64,000 nt of DNA from JABDIP01 sp965212545. Lineage in GTDB: Bacteria > Pseudomonadota > Alphaproteobacteria > DSM-16000 > Inquilinaceae. The DNA lies in NCBI GenBank assembly GCA_965212545.1, contig CBDBVB010000024.1, positions 183,879-247,878 on the forward strand, given 5' to 3'. How positions within the stretch are numbered: position 1 is the stretch's first letter; each line of letters starts with the position of its first letter. The notes below the pieces were generated by a model. The model made no database searches. It saw nothing but the letters and a program-made list of their open reading frames with translations, and had not been told where the DNA came from. This document shows, piece by piece, positions 8,828 through 17,201 of this stretch. The position numbers and the translations under genes were made by a program.

Positions 8828-9433
8828 TCACGATGTCTTGGATCTCGGCGGAAGTTTGCGTCCGATCGCAAGAGCATCTCGGAACGCATTGTCATCGTTC
8901 AGGAAAGAGGGCTCGGGACCAGAGCCGGTGGCATCGTAATACCGTGCGACAAAACACCGGAACGCCGCGCATAGCGCGATGTCCGAGATCTGGACATCGC
9001 TAAATCCGACGGCGCGTAGCCCCTCGATTTCATGCGCGGTGACCCGCGACGCATCCTTGGCGACAGTCTCGGCGAAGGCCAGCATCGCCACGTCCCGCTC
9101 GTCCAGCCCGGCATTGCGAAAGTCGGACTGCAGGGCCAGAACCTTCTCCTTCGACCCGAGATCGTCCAGCAGCATCTTGCCATAGACCGTGGAGCAGTAG
9201 GTCGAGGGCACATGCTGGGCGGCCACGAAGGTGATCAGCCGCCAATCCCTGGGCGTCAGCGAGAACCCGGCCTTCACCTGGGTCACGAACTCGTCGAATA
9301 TCGGCAACATGTCGGGCCGCGTGGTCCAGCATGCCGTCGCCGACATGACGAACCCCAGGGCCGCTTTCTCCCCGGCGTAGATTTCCGCGACCCGACCGGT
9401 CGCCTGTTCTTCCTTGATCGTTTCCAAGAACAT
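8828..9433 (-). CDS. Carboxymuconolactone decarboxylase / AhpD-like (peroxidase-related) protein
   Basis: A 201-residue alpha-helical protein of the AhpD fold. The ATG at 9433 (MFLETIKEEQATG) is preferred over an upstream ATG at 9451. The typical segment TPRDWRLITFVAA is followed by STYCSTVYGKML, where AhpD has CxxC; here only one cysteine is present, as in many peroxidase-related CMD proteins. The second half (AFAETVAKDAS, GFSDVQISDIALCAAF) matches the family. Its physiological electron partner is unknown. It is probably the first gene of a two-gene unit with the GNAT. Confidence 0.8.
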   Translation of the reverse strand: MFLETIKEEQATGRVAEIYAGEKAALGFVMSATACWTTRPDMLPIFDEFVTQVKAGFSLTPRDWRLITFVAAQHVPSTYCSTVYGKMLLDDLGSKEKVLALQSDFRNAGLDERDVAMLAFAETVAKDASRVTAHEIEGLRAVGFSDVQISDIALCAAFRCFVARYYDATGSGPEPSFLNDDNAFRDALAIGRKLPPRSKTS

Positions 9434-9619
9434 CGGTTTTCCTCCCCACACTGACAGCGCCGAGGAACCTTTCGATGGGCCGAAATCGGACTATTGCGGC
9501 TCCGAGATTCTGAAAACCGTAATCGCGAAACCTCTGGACCGCAATCCGGGCGCCGCAGCGTCTAGGGTCGGTTCGGTTCCCCTTGACGACCCCCGGATCG
9601 CGCGTGACATAGATCGTGC

Positions 9620-10357
9620 ATGCGCTTCTATCACGACCTGGCCCAATGGTATCCGCTGATCAGCGCCGCTGCGGAGTATGCCGATGAGGCGGATCACATC
9701 GCACGACTTGTCGCCGGCGGATGTCACGGCGCCGCCACAACCCTGCTTGAGCTTGGCTGCGGAGCGGGCCACATGGCGTCGCATCTGAAGTCGCGGTTCC
9801 GATGCACGCTGAGCGATCTTTCACCACAGATGCTCGGTCTCAGCCGTGACCTGAATCCGGATTGTGAGCATATCGAGGCCGATATGCGGACGCTCGAACT
9901 CGAGCGCAGCTTCGACGTCGTGCTGGCCCATGACGCCATCGGCTACATGATCACGACGGATGACCTGCGCGCCGCCATCACCACGGCCTCGTCGCATCTG
10001 CGGCCGGGCGGGCTTGCGGTCTTCCTGCCCGACATCGTCGCCGACACATTCGCGCCGTCCACGTCGACCGGCGGGAATGACGCGCCAGACGGGCGCGCGC
10101 TGCGCTACCTGGAATGGACCCATGACCCCGACCCATCGGACACGGAGGTCCAGGTCGACTACGCGCTGATGTTCCGGCAGCCCGGCCGGCCGGTCCGGGT
10201 CGAACACGACACCCACCGCATAGGCCTGTTCCGGATCGCCACCTGGCGGCGGCTGATGGCCGAGGCTGGGCTGGACCCGCTCGACCTCGACGTGCCGGAC
10301 CCTTATGCCGGGCAGCATGCGGTTTTCGTCGGCCGCAAGCTCACGCCGGAAAGCTAG
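9620..10357 (+). CDS. Class I SAM-dependent methyltransferase
   Basis: A 245-residue methyltransferase. Motif I LLELGCGAGHMA (residues ~42-53) binds SAM; an acidic residue in LSDLSPQML and motif IV FDVVLAHDAIGYM follow. The C-terminal half is substrate-specific and unremarkable. The start at 9620 gives MRFYHDLAQWYPLIS, typical of small-molecule methyltransferases. It ends just before a new promoter, so it is likely expressed separately from the next two genes. Confidence 0.85.
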   Translation: MRFYHDLAQWYPLISAAAEYADEADHIARLVAGGCHGAATTLLELGCGAGHMASHLKSRFRCTLSDLSPQMLGLSRDLNPDCEHIEADMRTLELERSFDVVLAHDAIGYMITTDDLRAAITTASSHLRPGGLAVFLPDIVADTFAPSTSTGGNDAPDGRALRYLEWTHDPDPSDTEVQVDYALMFRQPGRPVRVEHDTHRIGLFRIATWRRLMAEAGLDPLDLDVPDPYAGQHAVFVGRKLTPES

Positions 10358-10360
10358 TTC

Positions 10361-10391
10361 TTGACATCTTGGTACCAATGTACCAAGATGT
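10361..10391 (+). promoter_or_regulatory. Promoter with overlapping perfect palindrome (putative autoregulatory operator)
   Basis: TTGACA (10361-10366) is followed after 17 nt by CAAGAT (10384-10389), giving a sigma70-like promoter whose start would fall at about 10396, the A of the next ATG. Superimposed is an 11-bp perfect inverted repeat, ACATCTTGGTA (10364-10374) and TACCAAGATGT (10381-10391), separated by CCAATG. A dimeric protein bound here would block RNA polymerase. Since the next gene encodes a small DNA-binding-like protein, autoregulation is likely. Confidence 0.65.
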
Positions 10392-10395
10392 GTGA

Positions 10396-10653
10396 ATGAA
10401 GAAATCGATAGAGCGGGTGCAGACCGGCATTCGGCTCGAGAAGCGGTTGCTCAAGGTCCTCAAGGGGCTGGCAGAGCACCTGGACATCTCGGTCGCGGAA
10501 CTGGTCGAGGGCATGGCCCTGCATTGCTTCGAGGGCAAGCCTCCCTTTTCGGAGGCGACCCTTGGGAAAATCGCCCAGCTGAAGGCGGTCTACGAACTCG
10601 ATCTGAGTGCCTCGGACAGCCACGAATTGCACGAGACCGGACAGCAGCGATGA
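10396..10653 (+). CDS. Small ribbon-helix-helix-like protein
   Basis: An 85-residue protein. Its N-terminus reads ERVQTGIRLEKRLLKVLKGLAEHLDISVAELVEGMA: a short strand followed by two helices, the ribbon-helix-helix pattern of small repressors. The ATG is only 4 nt after the right arm of the palindrome at 10364-10391 and has no Shine-Dalgarno, so the mRNA may be leaderless. Its stop overlaps the next start (ATGA). Autorepression through the palindrome is an inference from position and size. Confidence 0.65.
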   Translation: MKKSIERVQTGIRLEKRLLKVLKGLAEHLDISVAELVEGMALHCFEGKPPFSEATLGKIAQLKAVYELDLSASDSHELHETGQQR

Positions 10654-11048
10654 CATCACGCTACACGGAGATGGCCCGATCCTTCGAAGCACAGGACCTA
10701 GATCCGGCCGCCTTCCGCCATGTCGATCATGTCGGCGTCGCCTATGAGATGCTTCGCACTTACGACTTCGTGGATGCGGCGGCCAGATATTCCGGGACCA
10801 TCAAGACCATGGCCGCGAGGGCAGGGGTTCCGGACAAGTTCAACGCGACGATCACCCTGGCATTTCTCAGCTTGATCGCCGAGCGCATGGGCTCGACCGG
10901 GCATTCCGATTACGACGATTTCATCTCCCGGAACCAGGATCTTTTGTCGAAGGACGTGCTGCAGACCCGGTACTCGCCGGAGCGTCTGCGATCCGATCTG
11001 GCCCGCAGCGTCTTTCTCATGCCCGATCTCCCCGAAAGGACCGCGTAG
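10650..11048 (+). CDS. Conserved protein of unknown function, partner of the RHH-like protein
   Basis: A 132-residue soluble helical protein with no signal peptide. The pattern FRHVDHVGVAYEMLRTYDF followed by KFNATITLAFLSLIAERM is one I associate with a widespread uncharacterised family with conserved histidines and a threonine, but no activity is known to me. It is translationally coupled (4-bp ATGA overlap) to the RHH-like protein and so probably under its control. A toxin-antitoxin reading is possible but not supported by any recognisable toxin motif. Confidence 0.6.
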   Translation: MTSRYTEMARSFEAQDLDPAAFRHVDHVGVAYEMLRTYDFVDAAARYSGTIKTMAARAGVPDKFNATITLAFLSLIAERMGSTGHSDYDDFISRNQDLLSKDVLQTRYSPERLRSDLARSVFLMPDLPERTA

Positions 11049-11120
11049 GCCGGTCATCGATGCGGTATCGGTCCGCCGGGCAATGCTTGGCGGTTACTTG
11101 CGCGGCGGTCGGACGCGGGC

Positions 11121-12338
11121 CTACGCGCTGCGCAGCACGGTGTCGATCCGCTCCAGGGCCCAGTCCACCTGGTCGCGGCGGATGACCAGCGGCGGTGATA
11201 TCCTCAGGGTGTCCTCGTGGGTCTCCTTGCACAACATGCCCTCTTTCCTGAGGGCCTCGCTGTACTGCCTGGCGCCGCCGGTATCGGCGTGGAACTCGAC
11301 CGCCAGCATCAGGCCCCGGCCGCGCACCTCCTTGACCTTGTTGCTGCGAAGCTTGGTCAGCTCGTCGAGGAAATAGGCGCCCTGTTCGGCGGAATTGTCG
11401 ATCAGACCCTCCGCGGTCAGGACCTTCAGCGCGGCACGGGCGACGGCGCAGGCCAGGGGATTGCCGCCAAAGGTGCTTCCGTGCTGGCCGGGTTTCAGCA
11501 CGCCCAGAACCTCGGAATTGGAAAGCACCGCCGACATCGGGTAGAAACCGCCAGAGAGCGCCTTGCCGACCAGGGTGACGTCGGCCTCGACGTCTTCATA
11601 TTCCTCGGCGAACAGCTTGCCGGTGCGCCCGAGCCCGGTCTGGATCTCATCCATCACCAGCATTACGTTGTGCTGCGAGCAGATCTCGCGGATCTGCCGC
11701 AGATAGCCGTCCGGCGGAATGACCACGCCGGCCTCGCCCTGGATCGGCTCGACCAGGAAGGCGACGGTGTTCGGCGTGATCGCCTGCTTCAGGGCCTCGG
11801 CGTCGCCGTAGGGGATGATCCTGAAGCCGGGTGTGAAGGGGCCGAAATCGAGCCGCGCGTTGGAGTCGGTGCTGAAGCCCACGATGGTGATCGTGCGGCC
11901 GTGAAACCCGTCCTCGCAGACGACGATTTCGGCCTGGTCCTCGGGCACGCCCTTGACCTCGTAGCCCCATTTGCGAACCGCCTTGATCGCCGTCTCCACC
12001 GCCTCCGCGCCGCTGTTCATCGGCAGCACCTTGTGCGAATTGGTCAGGGCGCAGATCTCCTCGTAGAACAGTGCCAGCTGATCGTTGCGGAAGGCGCGCG
12101 ACGTCAGCGGCAGGCGTCCCGCCTGCTCGACCAGCGCCGAATAGATCTTAGGATGGCAGTGGCCCTGGTTGACGGCCGAATAGGCGGACAGGCAATCCAT
12201 GTACCGGTTGCCGTCGACATCCCAGACCCAGACACCTTCGCCGCGCGTCAGGACCACGTCGAGCGGATGGTAGTTGCGCGCGCCCAGCCTGGCTTCGATC
12301 TCGATCAGTTCCTCGGCCGAATAATGGGTCTCTGCCAT
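11121..12338 (-). CDS. rocD: Ornithine aminotransferase
   Basis: A 405-residue class III PLP aminotransferase converting ornithine and 2-oxoglutarate to glutamate semialdehyde and glutamate. It shows the NSGAEAVETAIKA PLP-phosphate motif, the aspartate in LVMDEIQTGLGRTG, and the PLP lysine in VGKALSGGFYP. Length and start (YNYHPLD-like segment RNYHPLDVVL near residue 18) match bacterial RocD. It begins 17 bp after the arginase gene in the same direction, forming an arginine-to-glutamate pathway operon. Confidence 0.92.
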   Translation of the reverse strand: MAETHYSAEELIEIEARLGARNYHPLDVVLTRGEGVWVWDVDGNRYMDCLSAYSAVNQGHCHPKIYSALVEQAGRLPLTSRAFRNDQLALFYEEICALTNSHKVLPMNSGAEAVETAIKAVRKWGYEVKGVPEDQAEIVVCEDGFHGRTITIVGFSTDSNARLDFGPFTPGFRIIPYGDAEALKQAITPNTVAFLVEPIQGEAGVVIPPDGYLRQIREICSQHNVMLVMDEIQTGLGRTGKLFAEEYEDVEADVTLVGKALSGGFYPMSAVLSNSEVLGVLKPGQHGSTFGGNPLACAVARAALKVLTAEGLIDNSAEQGAYFLDELTKLRSNKVKEVRGRGLMLAVEFHADTGGARQYSEALRKEGMLCKETHEDTLRISPPLVIRRDQVDWALERIDTVLRSA

Positions 12339-12355
12339 CTCCCGGGTCCCCTGGC

Positions 12356-13306
12356 TTACAAGTTCGAATGGTGGCGGGCGAGGATCTGCTCGCCGAACAG
12401 GCTCTCCACCAGATCCACCGCCAGCTCCGCCGTGCGGTTGCGCTCGTCGAGGGCCGGATTGAGTTCCACGATGTCCAGCGATCCCATCAGGCTGGAATCG
12501 TAGATCATCTCCATGCAGAGCTGCGCCTCTCGATAGGTCGGCCCGCCGCGCACGGTGGTGCCGACGCCGGGCGCGATGGACGGATCCAGGAAGTCGACAT
12601 CGAAGCTCACATGCAGGTGCCCGCCGATCCCGGCGGCTCGCCCCAGAACCGCATTCATGGTCCGGCGCATGCCGGTCTCGTCGATACGCCGCATGTCGTG
12701 GACATCCAGCCCGCTGTCCACCACCATGCGCTTCTCGATATGGTCGACGGAGCGGATGCCGACCTGGATGACCCGCGTCGGGTCAACCATCGGCTTGGCG
12801 TGGCCGAGCCCTGTCAGGGCGTCGGGGCCATGGCCGGCGGCGATGGCCACCGACATGCCGTGGATGTTGCCCGATGGCGAGGTGTCCGGCGTGTTGAAAT
12901 CGGCATGGGCGTCGAGCCATAGCACCGTGAGCGGCGTCTTGTGCTTGGCGCAATGCTTGGCGACACCGGCGATGGACCCGATCGCCAGGCAATGGTCGCC
13001 GCCCAGCAGCACCGGGAACTGCCCGTCTTCGAGGACCGCATACACGCCGTCGCGCACCGCCTCGCACCATTGCCGGACTTCATCCAGATGGCGATAGCCT
13101 CCGACCGGTACACCGTCCGGGTTCGGCGGCCCCGAGACGTTGCCGCGGTCGACCACGGTATGGCCAAGCCGGCGCAGGGCCCGGTCCAGCCCCGCGACCC
13201 GCAACGCTTCCGGCCCCATCGATCCGCCCCGATGCCCGGCCCCGACATCGGTCGGCGCGCCGACGAAGGCGACCGTCCGGCCGGACCGTGATTCCCCTTC
13301 GCCCAT
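12356..13306 (-). CDS. rocF: Arginase
   Basis: A 316-residue manganese arginase hydrolysing arginine to ornithine and urea. The metal ligands are visible in GGDHC, DAHADFN and SFDVDFLDP, and the C-terminal glutamate motif is in VELNPALDERN. The start at 13306 (MGEGESRSGRTVAFVGAP) is chosen because the extension to 13342 is Arg-rich and atypical. It lies upstream of rocD in one operon and its product feeds RocD. Confidence 0.92.
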   Translation of the reverse strand: MGEGESRSGRTVAFVGAPTDVGAGHRGGSMGPEALRVAGLDRALRRLGHTVVDRGNVSGPPNPDGVPVGGYRHLDEVRQWCEAVRDGVYAVLEDGQFPVLLGGDHCLAIGSIAGVAKHCAKHKTPLTVLWLDAHADFNTPDTSPSGNIHGMSVAIAAGHGPDALTGLGHAKPMVDPTRVIQVGIRSVDHIEKRMVVDSGLDVHDMRRIDETGMRRTMNAVLGRAAGIGGHLHVSFDVDFLDPSIAPGVGTTVRGGPTYREAQLCMEMIYDSSLMGSLDIVELNPALDERNRTAELAVDLVESLFGEQILARHHSNL

Positions 13307-13479
13307 CTGTCCGAGTCTCCTTCGGCGGTCGAGACCTGACACAGTGGTCCAAATTGCGGGAAATGCAATCGTGCGTGTCGTTCTGCCGGCAAGCGTCCAA
13401 TGAAAGGCGAATCAATGCCGCGAACTATTGCAGATCGTCACCATGCGGCCGATGCCGGATGGCGGCTCAGGATGGACGC

Positions 13480-13596
13480 TTACGGATCGAAGTTCTCCGT
13501 ATCGTCCGTTCTGAATTCCTTGAAATAGAGCCAACAGAGCAGCCCGATGAACGCGAAGACCTCGATATTCATGATGGTGTCGACGAGGTTGCTCAT
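13480..13596 (-). CDS. 38-residue single-span membrane protein downstream of BCCT transporter
   Basis: A short open frame starting ATG 2 nt after the BCCT stop (TGATCATG), giving MSNLVDTIMNIEVFAFIGLL and ending KEFRTDDTENFDP. Residues ~10-24 form one hydrophobic helix followed by a charged cytoplasmic-like tail. The 2-nt spacing implies translational coupling to the transporter. I know no named family for it. It could be an accessory subunit of the transporter, or a chance frame; its tight placement and amphipathic design favour a real gene. Confidence 0.5.
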   Translation of the reverse strand: MSNLVDTIMNIEVFAFIGLLCWLYFKEFRTDDTENFDP

Positions 13597-13598
13597 GA

Positions 13599-15086
13599 TC
13601 AGTGCTGCCTTTCCGCCTTGAGCGCCTTGAGGAGACACACGACAAGCAAAAGGACGATGAAGACGAAGGGTAGCGCGCCCAGTGCGATGATCGACTTCAC
13701 GGCTTCGATACTGTTGGACAGGATCATGACCAGTCCCAGCGCGCCCAGGATCACCCCCCAGCCTAGCTTGACACGGGTGCTTGGATTGAGGTCGCCACCG
13801 GTCGAGAACATGCCCAGCACGAATGCCGCACTGACAACGCTGGTGATGATGAACAGGAAGGCTGCCACCACCACGGCGGCGACCGTCAGGAACGGTAGCG
13901 GGAACTTATCAAGCACGAAGAAGGTCACGCCGCTTACGTTATTTTGGACCACATCCAGGATTGGCACCTCGAGGCGTAAGAGACCGTAGAAGCCCACCCC
14001 GCCGAAGACACCGAACCACAGGATGGAAAAGGCGGTCGGCACCAGGATCACGCCGCATAGAAATTCGCGGATCGTACGCCCCTTTGAGATGCGGGCGATG
14101 AAGACGCCGACGAACGGCGCCCAGGCGAGCCACCAGACCATGTAGGTGAGGGTCCAGGACTGGAACCAGTTGCCGACCCGATCATCCATGAACGTGAACG
14201 TGCGGAATCCATGCGTGAAGACGCCGCCCAGGTACTCGCCCACGGCCTGCACGATGCCACCCATGACGAAATGGGTGGGGCCGGCCAACAGAATGAAGAT
14301 CATCAGACCGCCGGCCACGGCCATCGCAGTGTTGGACAGGATGGCCATTCCGCGGCCGAGATCCACTGTCAGCGGCAGGATGTAGGAAAGGCAAAGCACG
14401 ACGAAGATTCCCAGCGCCAGCCCCATGCCCGTGCTCTGAAGGTCGAACAGGGCGTCAATGCCCTCCTTGACCTGGAACACCCCCATGGCGACCGACCCTC
14501 CGAGGCCGATGGCGATGGCCACGATCGCCAGCAGGTCGCTCAACCAGCCGACGCCGCGGGTCAGGCGGTTGGACCCGAACACCTTGATGATCGGCGCACT
14601 GACCAGGCTCGGGCAACCGCGGCGGAAGCCGAAATAGGCGATGACAAGCCCCGTGAGTGCATAGATCGACCAGGCGTGCAGACCCCAGTGGAAATTGGTG
14701 AGGAACAGCGCCATTGAGGCCGCTGCCCTTGAGTCTTCGTATTCTGAGACCAACAGGTAATGCGTAAGCGGCTCGGCCGTGCCCCAGTAGAGCAGTCCAA
14801 CGCCCATGCCGGCGGCGAACAACATGGTAAGCCATGACACCGTCGAGAATTCCGGCTCGTCGTCGTCCCGGCCCAGCTTGACGTTGCCGTAGCGCGAGAA
14901 AGCGAGCCAGACGCTGACGATCAGCATGAAGCTCACCGCCAGCATGATGAACCAGGCTCGACTGGTGAACTGTATGCCGACCAGCAGAGACGCGAAATCC
15001 GCAAGTCCGGCGTTGTCGACGATGCCCCAGGCGGCGACGGCACCGGTGATCATGAGAGCGACCAATAGAAGCGGGTTCTTTAGCAC
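13599..15086 (-). CDS. BCCT family transporter (betaine/choline/carnitine type)
   Basis: A sodium- or proton-coupled importer of quaternary amines, ~495 aa with about 12 membrane segments. The family signature GMGVGLLYWGTAEPLTHY and the TM8 aromatic segment WTLTYMVWWLAWAPFVGVF are present, followed by the conserved IARISKGRTIREF. The start is uncertain: GTG at 15086 (VLKNPLLLVAL) is preferred to a TTG at 15134. It lacks long N- or C-terminal osmosensing extensions. A 38-codon gene follows immediately. Confidence 0.88.
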   Translation of the reverse strand: MLKNPLLLVALMITGAVAAWGIVDNAGLADFASLLVGIQFTSRAWFIMLAVSFMLIVSVWLAFSRYGNVKLGRDDDEPEFSTVSWLTMLFAAGMGVGLLYWGTAEPLTHYLLVSEYEDSRAAASMALFLTNFHWGLHAWSIYALTGLVIAYFGFRRGCPSLVSAPIIKVFGSNRLTRGVGWLSDLLAIVAIAIGLGGSVAMGVFQVKEGIDALFDLQSTGMGLALGIFVVLCLSYILPLTVDLGRGMAILSNTAMAVAGGLMIFILLAGPTHFVMGGIVQAVGEYLGGVFTHGFRTFTFMDDRVGNWFQSWTLTYMVWWLAWAPFVGVFIARISKGRTIREFLCGVILVPTAFSILWFGVFGGVGFYGLLRLEVPILDVVQNNVSGVTFFVLDKFPLPFLTVAAVVVAAFLFIITSVVSAAFVLGMFSTGGDLNPSTRVKLGWGVILGALGLVMILSNSIEAVKSIIALGALPFVFIVLLLVVCLLKALKAERQH

Positions 15087-15521
15087 TGGTTTTGCCCCAC
15101 GGTAGGATGAATGCCTTGGACCGAAAGCTAGCAACCTGGCCCGAATCCGGTCATCGAGGTATCTGCTGCCAGCGCTTTTCTACAGGCGATTCTCGCCTCT
15201 TTCCGCGGCACCATATCAACCAAGGCCCCTTTGTCCGAATCTGGTAGTCAGCGCCCATTTGGACCGGCAGACCGGATGGTCAGGAGAGCTTCCCGGTGCG
15301 GCCAGTGCGGCACATTCTGGCCGCTACGGTCCATTTGCGTCTGACGGGTCAAATCTCAACAGGCTGATTGGGGCCGCCGCGCTTGATCCGATCAGCGGAC
15401 CGCCCCGCTCGCCAACCTGCTGCATCCCTTCGGCGGGCAGGGCCGACTCCAATCTTTTAACGTCTTGTTGGTATGACATGGCGAACGATGATGGGACCGC
15501 CCAACCGCGCGAACGGGGAAG
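15087..15521. other. Intergenic stretch without recognised gene
   Basis: About 435 bp between the divergent BCCT transporter and the small membrane protein gene. Short frames exist, but none has a start, ribosome site and protein-like composition together. A frame ending at about 15476 reads ANLLHPFGGQGRLQSFNVLLV, possibly the tail of a lost gene, but no parent is seen. The promoters for both flanking genes should lie here; I see no clear consensus. Confidence 0.4.
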
Positions 15522-16052
15522 ATGCCGAAAAAAAAGACAACGCCGCTCATCGGCAAGATCATCGATTTTCTGTTCTACACGGTCATCGTGCTGCTGATCC
15601 TGTCGGTGCCGACGCTCTGGCTGCCCAGGTTGGAGGCGCTGGTCGCAGCGATCGTCATATTCTGTATTTCAGCCGGCACTATAATTCATGTATCATTTTC
15701 TTCATCTCAGGTAAAAATAATCAAGAAATCTCCGTATCATCAGATCAATTACAAGCTATTTTCGCCATTTGCGCTTGTTCTTTCATTTCCTCTCATCTGC
15801 TATTTATTGAACGGGATCGAGCCGCGACTTTTCGTTGGCTCGAGTGACGCCTCGATATTTGATTTCTCAGCGTTTGCCGTCGATAACATCATTCGGGTCG
15901 TTTTCTGGGACATCCCCGAGATATATGGCATATCGGCGACCGGGATATCCCATAACGTGGATAACCTAATGATCTCGTCGTTCATCTTCCTGTTCAGAAC
16001 GCTGATCGGCCTCAGTCTGCTCAAGATGCTCTTGCTGTATCTGCGGAATTGA
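15522..16052 (+). CDS. Small integral membrane protein of unknown function
   Basis: A 176-residue protein with about four hydrophobic segments (residues ~12-32, 35-57, 82-96 and 147-172). The ATG follows GGGGAAG. Ser, Ile and Phe are abundant and the DNA is AT-richer than its neighbours, suggesting foreign origin. No motif was recognised. The same reading frame stays open after the stop until 16298, where a protein-like tail is encoded. Confidence 0.62.
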   Translation: MPKKKTTPLIGKIIDFLFYTVIVLLILSVPTLWLPRLEALVAAIVIFCISAGTIIHVSFSSSQVKIIKKSPYHQINYKLFSPFALVLSFPLICYLLNGIEPRLFVGSSDASIFDFSAFAVDNIIRVVFWDIPEIYGISATGISHNVDNLMISSFIFLFRTLIGLSLLKMLLLYLRN

Positions 16053-16298
16053 GGGCACGTCTCCTCCAGGCGAGCCCGGGAAATCCTATGGTGCGCAGAT
16101 TCAGCACCAAGATCCGTCCTTTCGATTGGACCGACGACATTTGTCATCGACAGCGATACGGGAGATTTCCCGTCCGGCAGCGTCGACCAATTCACCTTCA
16201 GTGATCTGAGGCCGATGTTGCCGGTGTTTGATGTTATCGTCTTCGGCAACGACAGTGTGAACACCATCAGCACGACCGTCCATGCGACCGGGGCGTAG
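16053..16298 (+). pseudogene. Protein-like open tail without start
   Basis: Directly in frame after the TGA at 16050 the frame remains open to the TAG at 16296-16298. The second part reads TTFVIDSDTGDFPSGSVDQF and ends STTVHATGA, which looks like the end of an exported beta-rich protein. There is no ATG or ribosome site. It may be the 3' remnant of a deleted gene, or of a longer form of the preceding one. 16299-16509 holds nothing I recognise. Confidence 0.3.
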
Positions 16299-16509
16299 AC
16301 CTCAACCGGACTGCAACATGACATCAGCTGCCGGCTATCAGTACGCGTCCACTGCTGCATGGGAGTACCGCCGCTTTCCAGAAGCAAGTCGACCTTCGAG
16401 CCCAAAAGCCAGCTCTCCATTTCGCTGCGTCAGCTTTCCTTGAGGGTTGTAGCGCTGAGTCCGCGCCATATCTCCACACCAACCGATGGCGCGAGGGGAG
16501 ACCGAGATA

Positions 16510-17200
16510 ATGTCGCAGGGTGGGACCGAGGTTGACGGCGTCGTCCGCCTGGAGGGTGCGCGTCTGTCCTATCCCTCTCCGGAGGGCGAAGTCGAGGTGC
16601 TGAAAGGCCTCGACCTGAACGTCGCCGCGGGCGAGGTGGTCGCTGTGACCGGCCCGTCCGGCTCCGGAAAATCGTCGCTGATCGCGATCATCGGCGGCTT
16701 GGAAATGCCGACCGGGGGCAGCGTCCGAGTGCTCGGCACCGACCTTGCCGCCGCCAGCGAGCACAAGCGCACCGACCTCAGGCGGCGCGACATCGGCATT
16801 GTCTTCCAGGCTTATCATCTCGTGCCCGCGATGACCGCACTGCAGAACGTCGCCTTGCCGCTGATGCTTGCCGCGCATCGCGATGCCCGCGAGCGGGCCG
16901 CGGAGATCCTGGAGCGGGTGGGCCTCGGTCACCGCCTGAGCCACCGGCCCTCCGCGCTGTCCGGCGGCGAGCAACAACGGGTCGCGGTTGCCCGTGCCTT
17001 CGTCGCCGGCCCCGCGCCTGCTGCTGGCCGACGAACCGACGGGAAATCTCGACCGCAAGACCGGAACCGGGGTCACCGAGACGATGTTCTCCCTGGTCCG
17101 CGGAAGTGCAGCCGCCATGCTGCTGGTCACGCACGACGAAGGGCTGGCGGCGCGTTGCGACCGGGCCATTTCCATCGACGACGGCCAGGTGGTGAACTGA
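16510..17200 (+). pseudogene. YbbA/LolD-like ABC ATPase with single-base frameshift
   Basis: The ATPase partner of the permease that follows at 17202. Frame 1 (from ATG 16510) gives Walker A GPSGSGKSS, the Q-loop FQAYHLVPAMTALQN and signature LSGGEQQR. At the CCCC run 17010-17013 one base too many shifts the frame. The rest, with Walker B LLLADEPTGNLD and switch VTHDEGLAARC, continues in the next frame to TGA at 17198-17200. Removing one C restores a normal ~229-residue protein. As written, frame 1 runs on to 17256 without Walker B and would be inactive. It could be a real mutation or a sequencing error. Confidence 0.8.
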
Positions 17201-17201
17201 C

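Noticed and set aside
15405..15430. GCCAACCTGCTG near 15411, identical to a stretch of livF tail copy 1
   Set aside because: Only 12 bp match and the flanks do not continue the similarity, so it is not counted as another livF tail.
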